In this document: positions 12,901 through 24,900 of the stretch, piece by piece
Numbering within the stretch: the stretch's first letter is position 1
Layout of the letters: every line of letters starts with the position of its first letter
Source of the DNA: Antedon mediterranea
Taxonomy: Eukaryota > Echinodermata > Crinoidea > Comatulida > Antedonidae
Assembly (NCBI RefSeq): GCF_964355755.1
Contig: NC_092680.1
Coordinates: 2,023,001-2,087,000 of the forward strand
Length of the DNA stretch: 64,000 nucleotides
Direction: 5' to 3'
Made by a program: the position numbers and the translations under genes
Notes under the pieces: model-generated
Told to the model about the DNA's origin: nothing
Databases searched by the model: none
Seen by the model: only the letters and a program-made list of their open reading frames with translations

Positions 12901-15900
12901 AAAATTTCCTGTTGAACAACCAGTAGAAGAGATACCTTTTGGACAAATACCCATTGATGGTAAGTCATCAAAATTGAAAACAACAAGTTTCTTTAAGGAA
13001 ACTTTATGTGACGAAAAATGTGATGTGCCCATATATGGACATGATGATGTCATATCATTACCATATTTGGGCATATCACTACCATATTTGGGCACATCAC
13101 ACTTATTCTGTACAGTAGATAATATGCATTTTCTTATAAACACAGTTTACCTATCTGTGCCTAGACTATCAGTTGCTGTACTGCTGATAAAAAAAAGTGT
13201 AGGCCTACCACAAAAAAAGTGTTATTTATGTATTAAACTATTTTACTTTGCTTATTTTGGAATATAGCATTCCTAAACGAATGTCCAGATGGCAAGACAT
13301 TTGCAGATGGTGTTAAGAAATGTGTCGGTAGGTAAACTAAAGTTTTTAATTATTTATTTTGTAGATTTACGCAACATTGAAATCACCACATAGACTTTGA
13401 GCATAGCAAGTCTTTTAGCTCTGTCTACACTATCAAACTAGTTTGACAAAAAATGTGTGAAGTGCCTATTATGGTAGTAATATGCTAAATATGGTAGTGA
13501 TATGGCATCATCATGTCCATATATGAGCCCATCACATTTTTTTGTCACATACAGTTTGATAGTAGACAGACATAATGTGATTTTCTCTTCCAGTGCAGTT
13601 AATAAGTTAATTGTATGTTTTTCTTTTTTAGATATTAATGAATGTGAACAACCTGATATATGTCCTAAGAAAAAGGTCTGCATCAATACAAATGGCAGCT
13701 ACAAATGTAAAAAAGGTAACTACATACTTGACACTTACAGTAATACAATATGTTTTTATTTTTATAGCTATATTTTCATCCTCTAATTGGTTTATACACT
13801 GTTGTATGTGAAAGAATAAAAATAAAATTATTAAATTTATAATGAAATGTAACTGTTGTTTGTTTAAATTAGATTCTGTTTACTGCTATTTGCAATACAC
13901 AATAGATGAATAAATGTTTTTATATTTGTTCCTAGCTTGTCAGCCTGGTTTCAAAAGAGAAGGAAAACGTTGTGTTGGTGAGTAAACACTTAATAACTGT
14001 GCTGTGACTGAAGGCAGAATGGTAGTAGACTTGGTACAGGGTAGTCACTATAACTAAACCACCCTTGAAAATGTATTTTCATAAATGTTTATATATAGTT
14101 ACCTCCGCCAAGGTAGTCGATCGCGTGTGTCTGTCTGTTCTCAAAAAGTTGTTGCCAGACCTTACCAAATTGAAACCACAGATAGATATATATATTTTAG
14201 ATCCGATCTGGTAATGAGCAGTCTTAACATAATGTTAGGTTCATAGTTAAAATTTTAAATATAAAATATTATTAAGAATAAAAAATAATAATAATAAAAT
14301 GTTACAAAAATAATCCAGATGATGAAAAAAAAAAGATCCTAAGTAGGAATTGAACCAGTCCAACTGTGTAAGGCTGATCATAACTGATGCTGGTGGTTGT
14401 TGGTTGCAATTTGAATGTTATTATACCCGAATAAAAAAATAAACAAATAAATACTGATATTACTTTTACGCTCTGTCTACACTATCAAACTAGTTTGCCA
14501 AAAAAGGTGTGACGTGCCAAAATATGGTAGTGATATGACATTATCATGTCCATATGTATAGGAACATTTTTTGGTCACATAAAGTTTGATAGTGTAAACA
14601 GAGCTTTAAACGTGTTTAACAAAATGTTTGTTTTAGATATTAATGAATGTGAGGTAAACCCAAACACATGTCCAGAAGGGTTCATTTGTAAGAACATCAA
14701 AGGAGACAGGCTGTGTGAACAGGCACCAGGTATGTCCAATAGTAACTTTAGTATTATTATTCAGGTATGACCAGATGCTTCACTTACTATCTTATATTAT
14801 ATATATACTTTATCAACAACATAATATCACCCTCTATAAGTAGATCCTTTTATATCAGAGTTTTTGATTTGTGCCAACTAACGACACACCAAGTGACTCA
14901 CCAAACTGGTTTCGAGGGTGTCGAAAATCAAAAGCTCCCTGTTCACAGATTCTAGTGCTTTTATTCAGCATTTCAAGAGATGATACTTCTTTCTTCCATG
15001 AAATTATTTGGACTATTGCACTCATACACATTTATTGTATATTATTAACTAGGTAATTTCCTTACAGAGATTTGTAATTTGGACAAAGAAGCAGGGCATT
15101 GCCGTGCAAAATTTCTTCGCTATTATTGGAACAAAAACACCAAACAATGTGAACAGTTTACTTATGGAGGTTGTGACGGAAATAAAAACAACTTCAAAAC
15201 CATTGAAAGATGTGAAGATAAATGCAGACCAGAGCCACCAGGTCTATATACATAATATACTTGCACTGATAAAGGGCTAGTGTTGCCCGAAAGCTATGCT
15301 AATATTTCTGGCTGTTTTACTTTATCGTTTTTATTTAGCTTTTTGCTTATTTTATTTTGCATCTCCATTGAGATCCAGCCATTGATACCCACAACATTGT
15401 CATTTTCAGTAATTTTCCTTTGAATTTATAATATAAACAATCTACATGATAAGAAACATAATGTAAATTAGAAAATGTCCATGCATTGAAAGAATACACG
15501 AGTTCCAGCCAGCATGCTTACTTTTACTTGTTTCTTAAACAGCTGTACTAAACGCTAAAGTAACAGCTTAAATAGGATGGGTGGTTGGCCAATGCTTTAC
15601 TTAAACTTATCTTTCTCACAATTTGTAGCCAATTGTCTGTTAGAAGTAGAAACTGGTTTGTGTCTAGCCGCATTCAACATGTTCTATTACGATTCAGCCA
15701 CAAAGCAATGCAAAAGCTTTACATATGGTGGATGTGGAGGTAACGGCAATAGATTTAACACATACAAGGATTGCCAAGATTCTTGTTTTGCAAGGAAAAA
15801 AGGTAAAACAAATCTTAATTGAACTTTTGAGAAATGAAATCATATATTAATATAAAATTTGTATGTTAAATACTAAAAATATGTGTTCTTAAAAAAAACT

Positions 15901-18900
15901 TTACATATATAACTGCATTCCGTTTACCAGTAATTTAGTACACAGACTGACAAGTACATAACTCACACTTTTAAACTTTCAGACAATACAGAAAAGCCCG
16001 GAACTTGTCCAGTTAGTGAAGTAGGCATCTGTGTCGAGCACTGCTCCGTGGATTCAGATTGTGAAGGGGTTGCAAAGTGTTGTAGCAATGGATGTGGACA
16101 TCTTTGTACAAATCCAGGTACTAACACATCTCTTAAGCTCTGTCTACACTATCAAACTTTATGGACAAAAAAATGTGATGTGCCCATATATGGACATGAT
16201 GATGTCATATCCCCACCATATTTGGACATATCACTACCATATTTGGACATATCACTACCATATTTGGACATATCACTACCATATTTGGACATATCACTAC
16301 CATATTTGGACATATCACTACCATATTTGGCACATCACTATACAATAATACAATAATAAGTATTTATGTTGTTTATTTTATATTATATAAATTATATTTT
16401 TTGATCGAAAACTTTATATTGATTATTGATTAGTAGCCGTTACTTGTGAAGATGGATTTGAACATGTTGCTGGGGTTTGTGTTGGTAAGTTCATGTAATT
16501 TATATATTGTGTTTGTTTTACTCAAAAGAAAAATATCCCATCCATGTTAAGTTACTGTTCATTAAAAACTGATTATGTTGTTCGTAATTAAACCTAAAAA
16601 ATGAATAGTATATTGTTTTTGATTTTGTTTTTTTTCATATTTGTTATATTTTAATATATTTCTTTGTTATAGACATTAATGAATGTGAAACCGTTGATCA
16701 AGCCTGCCCTCAAGATACTGGCTGTATTAACAATGAAGGAAGTTATACTTGTATTGGAGGCAATCCATTTGTAGGACCTATAATACCAAAATTACCTGCA
16801 ATCATTGAGCCTGTTGGACCTGTCCTAATAAAAGAAGGTTTGTCATAATTTATAGAGTATGTCACAACGATAGAGGGCGCTGGATGGTTGCTAGCCAACC
16901 AAAAAATGCGTTCAGCGCTACTATGTTGATAAACAGTAAAGATCTGTATTTCTATCAAATTATGTATCTTGATTTGTTTAACTTAAACGGTAGTTGAAGA
17001 AAAAATAGATTATTAAAAACAAATATTTAGTGATCTTTTGAAAATTTAGTTTGGTTTTTATTAAAAATTATTAAGTTTTAAAATGACTACTTCAATAAGC
17101 ATATTCCAAACCAACCATTGGTAACTCAGGCAGGCTGAACGCATTTTTGGTTGCGCTAGCAACCACGCAGCGCCACCTACCGTCGTGACATCAGCACCGT
17201 GATACTCTATAGTGAAATCAAAATACAATTAATTTCTTTTATGTTTTGACAAAGATATAAAATATCACAAATAAATCTTTTAAACAAAAAATGTAAAAAT
17301 AATTTTAATTTATAGGAAGTTGTCCGGGGGTTTCAGCAGACACAGTTGGTATTTGTGTTGACATGTGCAGTGGAGATGAAGATTGTGATGGTGTTCAGAT
17401 ATGCTGCAGTAATGGCTGTGGTCATGCATGTATGCAACCAGGTTAGTGTCAATTAAATAACATAGTAAGTGATCTTCTGGACACAATATATATTTCATCA
17501 TCAGTAACAAATTTGTAAAAAAAACGCACCTTTCCCAAATTAGTAATGTTCACTGATATTGTATTGTAAAATGTTATTTTATTTTATCATCTTCTGTTTT
17601 TTTTTTTTAGAAAATGTTTGTCCACCATTGTGTTTAATGTACTGTGAGTTTGGAAATGTTTTAGATGAAAATAACTGCCCCATTTGTGAGTGTAAACCAG
17701 ACCCAAGTCCTGTAATTACAGGTAATATATCTATAGAATCTATTTTTGTAATTAGTAATTATTTCTGAATAAATTTAATGGTACATTTTATATTTCTGTG
17801 GGGTTTTCTTTACAGATTCTTGTCCAACAGGATTTGAGAATGTAGATGGAGAATGTGTTGGTAAATATATTTAAGACTATTTTGTAAAACTTGCTAAATT
17901 CGTATTTTGTACTGTTTGTTTGATTTTATTTAAAATGTATTTAGATAAACATGGGCCTAGGAACCATTCCAAAGAGATTTTGTGTAGAATCAGTTTGATA
18001 TCCATTACTTTATTTTATCAATAATAATTTGCTGTATATTTTTAACATTTAAAAGAATGTTTCCAACACATTATTAATTAATGTTGTGATATTGATTGAT
18101 AGATATTGATGAATGTCAAACATTTGATCAAGCCTGCCCTCAAGATGGTGGCTGTATTAACACTGAAGGAAGTTTTGAGTGTGTCGGAGGCAATCCATTT
18201 GTTGACCCAATCGAACCCATAAAACCAATTGTACCTGTAATTTTTAAAAGAGGTAAGTGGTAGTTTAATAATATATTGTAAATATACAAAATGATTGGTG
18301 AACCCACAAAGAGTTCTAGTTGTTACTAGAATGTTTTACATTATATGGTTAATATTTGTATAATAGTTTCTTGATTTCTTGACTGCATCACTACATACAT
18401 CCTCTTAAAAATCCTTTTTTCTAATTGGTTTGAAGGATGGTGTCCATCACCACAAAATACATATGGCATTTGTGCTGAAATGTGCAGTGGAGATGGAGAT
18501 TGTGATGGTGCTAAGAAATGCTGCAGTAATAGCTGTGGTCATGCATGTGTACAACCAGGTTAGTAGATTTGATTATAGGCACTTTACCAAACAAGACGGG
18601 AAGCCACAGGATGATACTCATGAATAATTCATGCATGAGCTTAAGTGGGTGGTGCTTAGCGTGAAATTCTGTCGTCTTAACTTTTTGAGGATGATAAAGT
18701 TGCCATTTTCGACTGATTTTATGCTCTGGCAAACACAGAATCTCCTTCATCCTCCCCTAACCCGTCCTGTTTCGTAAATCCTTAATATATTATTCAGTAA
18801 TTTATTGTGATGTATGTGTTCCACAAAGAACATTGGTATTTATACGTTTATGCTTAATTGTCATAGTTTCATATACACATTTATTCAGTTATTTATGACA

Positions 18901-21900
18901 ACAACTGGGGCCCGCACTAGAAGCAATAGCTTGTCTCATGAGGGCCCCTACAATACAAATATGCAGAAATACATAAAAAAAAAAAAAAACTGTATAAAAC
19001 AATAAAAAATAATATAATAAATGTGATACATAGTAATAAAACTATTTGTAAATTAAATGTTATTTGATCGTCTTCTGTTTATTTTCATTGTACAGAATTT
19101 TGTCTGCCAGTTTTGTGTTCAGCCTACTGTGAGTTTGGAAATGTTTTCAATGAAGATAACTGCCGCACTTGTGAGTGTAAACCAGACCCAAGTCCTGTAA
19201 TTACAGGTAATATATCTATAGTATTTATGTTAGTAATTATTACTGGGTAAAGTTGGGGTGTGGTGGTGTGGTGAAGTTGTCCAGTGGTTTCATCAGACAC
19301 AGTTGGTATTTGTGCCGAAATGTGCAGTGGAGATAAAGATTGTTTTGGTGTTCAGATATGCTGCAGTAATGGCTGTGGTCACTCATGTATGCAACCAGGT
19401 TAGTGATCTTCTGGACACAATACATAATTCATCATCAATAACAAATTTGTAAAAAACGTACCTTTCCCAAAATAGTAATGTTCAAATGCATTAATATATA
19501 ATTTGAAATGTTCCAAATAGGTAAACTCCTTTGGTATCTTTATATTCATACAATACCAAGCTTTAACATGGCTAAAGCTCTGTCTACACTATCAAACTAG
19601 TTTGACAAAAAGAGTGTGATTAGTGTCAATTTAAATAACATAAATTGAGTTTTAAAAGTTCTTTTAAAAATTATTATTTGTAAAATTAATTAATCATCTT
19701 CTGTTTATTTTCAATGTAGAACCAGTTTGTCCCCCAGTGTGTGAAATCTTTTGTGAGTTTGGAAATGTTTTAGATGAAAATAACTGCCCCACTTGTGAGT
19801 GTAAACCAGACCCAAGTATCATTGGTGAGTTTTTAAATTTTTTTAAAGAATAATTTGATGTAAGTTAAATGTTAATTCTTTTAATATTTATATTTTGTGT
19901 GAATTTTCAAAAATTGTTACTGTTTTTTTTTTATTTTTCAGTACAAGAGTGTCCACCGTTGTGTTTAATGTACTGTGAGTTTGGAAATGTTTTAGATGAA
20001 AATAACTGCCCCATTTGTGAATGTAAACCAGACCCAAGTCCTGTATTTACAGGTAAAGTGTTTTATGCCTTTTTACAGCAGTCACTCTAGATACAGAAGA
20101 CTTAAGCATTTTAATGCTATATTTTATATTTCTGTTGTTTTCTTACAGATTCTTGTCCAACAGGATTTGAGAATGTAGATGGAGAATGTGTTGGTAAATA
20201 TTGTTTAATACATTGTTTTTTAAATGTATCTTTTTGTTTGTATTTTCTCACAGTACGGTTTTATTGATTTCATAATAACCTGTTATTGTAATTTACAATA
20301 TATTTTAAAATGGTAAAAAAATATATTTTGCGATATTGATTGATAGATATTGATGAATGTCAAACATTTGATCAAGCCTGCCCTCAAGATGGTGGCTGTA
20401 TTAACACTGAAGGAAGTTTTGAGTGTGTCGGAGGCAATCCATTTGTTGACCCAATCGAACCTATAAAACCAATTGTACATGTCATAAAAGAAGGTGAGTG
20501 GTAGTTTAAAAAGGTTTGAAACAATTATAAGATAATGGTGGGTGATCCCATACGATAGGTTTAATTGTTTTTATTTAAGAATTCTCAGAGAATACCGCAA
20601 TGTCATATTTGACCTTTAACACTATCAAACTAGTTTCACAAAAAAAGTGTGATGTGCCCAAATATAGTAGTGATATGCTTAAATATGGTAGTGATATGAC
20701 ATCATCATGTCCATATATGGGCACATCACATAAAGTTAGATAGTGTAGACAGAGCTAAAGTCATCACAGAGTTTCTGAAAAAACAAGAGTTGCTAACAAA
20801 ATGTCATTTTTAACTTGTTTTTTTTAGGAAGTTGTCCAATGGTTTCAACAGACACAGTTGGTATTTGTGCCGAAATGTGCAGTGGAGATGAAGATTGTTT
20901 TGGTGTTCAGAAATGCTGCAGTAATGGCTGTGGTCATGCATGTGTACAACCAGGTTAGTCATTTTAATTAGTTAGTGTCAATTTAATAAGATATTGAGTA
21001 ACCTTTCCCATTTACAAAAGTTAGAAAAATGAAAATGAGATATTATGAATGCATGGCAAAATAATAGTGCGCTATTATAAACATTTATAAATAATAAACC
21101 GTGCCGGCATCATAACAGAATTTTAGTTGCGGTTCACAAAATTCACAATTTCCATTTAAAATAATTGTAATGGTATATTTATATACTATTTTCTATTTAT
21201 TTTTCTATTGTAGTAGCAGTTTGTCCACCACTTTGCAAGATGGCCTGTTCTTTTGGAAATGTTTTAGATGAAAATAATTGTCCAATTTGTGAATGTAAAC
21301 CAAACCCAAGTACTGTTGGTGAGTTTTTGTTTTATTTATTTGTTATGTATATATTTTTTTTAATGATTTAATTAGTATTTTAAAATCCATGGTAAAATTT
21401 ATATTTGTGGCTGTATTAACACTGAAGGAAGTTTTGAGTGTGTCGGAAGCAATCCAAAAAATTTATAAATAATAAACCGTGCCGGCATTATAACAAAATT
21501 TTAGTTGCAGTCCACAAAATTCACAATTTCCATTTAAAATAATTGTAATGGTATATTTATATACTATTTTCTATTTATTTTTCTATTGTAGTAGCAGTTT
21601 GTCCACCACTTTGCAAGATGGCCTGTCCTTTTGGAAATGTTTTAGATGAAAATAACTGCCCCATTTGTGAATGTAAACCAGACCCAAGTCCTGTAATTAC
21701 AGGTAAAGTGTTTTATGCCTTTTTACAGCAGTCACTCTAGATACAGAAGACTTAAGCATTTTAATGCTATATTTTATATTTCTGTTGTTTTCTTACAGAT
21801 TCTTGTCCAACAGGATTTGAGAATGTAGATGGAGAATGTGTTGGTAAATATTGTTTAATACATTGTTTTTTAAATGTATCTTTTTGTTTGTATTTTCTCA

Positions 21901-24900
21901 CAGTACGGTTTTATTGATTTCATAATAACCTGTTATTGTAATTTACAATATATTTTAAAATGGTAAAAAAATATATTTTGCGATATTGATTGATAGATAT
22001 TGATGAATGTCAAACATTTGATCAAGCCTGCCCTCAAGATGGTGGCTGTATTAACACTGAAGGAAGTTTTGAGTGTGTCGGAGGCAATCCATTTGTTGAC
22101 CCAATCGAACCCATAAAACCAATTGTACATGTCATAAAAGAAGGTGAGTGGTAGTTTAAAAAGGTTTGAAACAATTATAAGATAATGGTGGGTGATCCCA
22201 TACGATAGGTTTAATTGTTTTTATTTAAGAATTCTCAGAGAATACCGCAATGTCATATTTGACCTTTAACACTATCAAACTAGTTTCACAAAAAAAGTGT
22301 GATGTGCCCAAATATAGTAGTGATATGCTTAAATATGGTAGTGATATGACATCATCATGTCCATATATGGGCACATCACATAAAGTTAGATAGTGTAGAC
22401 AGAGCTAAAGTCATCAAAGAGTTTCTGAAAAAACAAGAGTTGCTAACAAAATGTCATTTTTAACTTGTTTTTTTTAGGAAGTTGTCCAATGGTTTCATCA
22501 GACACAGTTGGTATTTGTGCCGAAATGTGTAGTGGAGATGAAGATTGTTTTGGTGTTCAGAAATGCTGCAGTAATGGCTGTGGTCATGCATGTGTACAAC
22601 CAGGTTAGTCATTTTAATTAGTTAGTGTCAATTTAATAAGATATTGAGTAACCTTTCCCATTTACAAAAGTTAGAAAAATGAAAATGAGATATTATGAAT
22701 GCATGGCAAAATAATAGTGCGCTATTATAAAAATTTATAAATAATAAATCGTGCCGGCATTATAACAAAATTTTAGTTGCAGTCCACAAAATTCACAATT
22801 TCCATTTAAAATAATTGTAATGGTATATTTATATACTATTTTCTATTTATTTTTCTATTGTAGTAGCAGTTTGTCCACCACTTTGCAAGATGGCCTGTCC
22901 TTTTGGAAATGTTTTAGATGAAAATAATTGTCCAATTTGTGAATGTAAACCAAACCCAAGTACTGTTGGTGAGTTTTTGTTTTATTTATTTGTTATGTAT
23001 ATATTTTTTTTAATGATTTAATTAGTATTTTAAAATCCATGGTAAAATTTATATTTGTGTTTTTGTTTGATATCTATAAACATACACAAATTATATACAA
23101 TAAAGATAATAAGCTAATACTATTTTTTCCATTTAAATCTTACTGCTTATAAAGATTAATATTAAAACTTAATTGTTTTCATAATATAGTCCTGATATTC
23201 CCGACAAACTCCCAGGCCAATCAGCTGTAAATGAATACCTGGTTAAAAATACTAGGGAGAAGAAGGCTTCGTGGAAAGGAACTGGCCACCCTAAAGCGTA
23301 GTTCCCACTAGAGACGCAACACAAGGACGTAACGCAATGTAAGTTAGTTGACCAATCACAAGGGATTAATTATTCGAACTGTCGCTTGTCATTGGTCAAC
23401 ACTCTTGCGTTACATCCTAGTGGGTACCAAGCTTAACACATAAACCCTAACAGCTCATTCCCCTACATTCAGAATGAACACAAGACTCACCTTTACCCTT
23501 TTTTTAAATATAGTGTTAACTCACTGTCAAGAAAGAAACAGACAAGCAGAGATAGATATAAAAGCACGGGGAGGAAGACCACTTCTTGGATCGTTTGTTC
23601 CCAGATGTGATGAATATGGTGAATATGTTAAAGCACAGTGCCAAAGTAATGGTTTCTGTTTCTGTGTTAATGATGTCGGTGAAATAATGGTAGAAACAGT
23701 ACAAAGCCAGAGAGGTGTAATGCCAGTTTGTGATGGACCTGTTAATGGTGAGTTTGCTTCAGATCAGTGGCATTTCAAAGTGAAAACAGCCAAGTAAAAA
23801 CGGCCAAATTAAAACGGCTAAATGAAAACGGCCAAGTGAAAACGGCCAAGTGAAAACAACCAAATGGAAACAATCAAGTGAAAACGGCCAAGTCAAAACG
23901 GCCAAGTCAAAACGGCCAAGTCAAAACGGCCAAGTGGATAGCTTAGCATAATACATTTACAATCTTCTGTTTTTGTAGAAATAGGTTGTCCACCAAACTT
24001 CTTTTAAATAAAGTAAATTTCTGATGCAAACCGGATCCTAATAATGTATTTGTAAACACATTTTTTTCATTGATAGAACCAACTCACTGTCAACAAAAAC
24101 GCAAAGAATATCTGGATACTGGTTTAATTGGAGGTTTAGAACCACAGTGTGAAGATGATGGTTCCTATGTTGTCAGTCGATGTCATGGTGGAACAGGATT
24201 CTGTTTCTGTGTAGATGAAATCGGTGAAATTATTGAAGGAACTACAATGGATGTCAGAGGTGTTAAGGCTGACTGTTCACAGTATATAAATGTTGAGGAA
24301 ATAGGTAAATATTGTTAAAGCATTTTACTTTGAGTAATTGACAATTTGCTATAGTTACTGTACACAAAAACATGCGAGGACAAATTAAAATCCGTTTTTA
24401 TTTTCACTGAATTGTTATCAATAGAACTAACTCACTGTCAACAAAAACGCAAAGAATATCTTGATGCTGGTTTAATTGGAGGTTTAGAACCACAGTGTGG
24501 AGATGATGGTTCCTATGTTGTCAGTAGATGTCATGGTGGAACAGGATTCTGTTTCTGTGTTGATGAAATCGGTGAAATTATTGAAGGAACTACAATGGAT
24601 GTCAGAGGAGTTAAGGCTGACTGTTCACAGTATATAAATGTTGAGGAAATAGGTAAATATTGTTAAAGCGTTTTACTTTGAGTAATTGACAATTTGCTAT
24701 AGTTACTGTACACAAAAAACATCCGAGGACAAATTATAATCCGTTTTTATTTTCACTGAATTGTTATCAATAGAACTTATAACTCACTGTCAACAAAAAC
24801 GCAAAGAATATCTTGATGCTGGTTTAATTGGAGGTTTAGAGCCGCAGTGTGAAGATGATGGTTCCTATGTTGTCAGTAGATGTCATGGTGGAACAGGATT

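Noticed and set aside
16205-16350. CRISPR-like array of 21 bp repeats
   Set aside because: Repeats are directly adjacent with no unique spacers and are the internal unit of a MITE. The genome is eukaryotic.
17310-19425. Minus-strand Cys/His-rich ORFs (about 60-80 codons)
   Set aside because: Antisense images of WAP and antistasin exons, repeated only because the exons are.
23474-23797. Separate small secreted protein starting [15 protein letters not shown] before the first thyroglobulin domain
   Set aside because: The hydrophobic leader is the pyrimidine tract of an intron. A proper AG (23512-23513) gives the phase 1 start shared by all other modules, and the donor at 23748 continues the gene.
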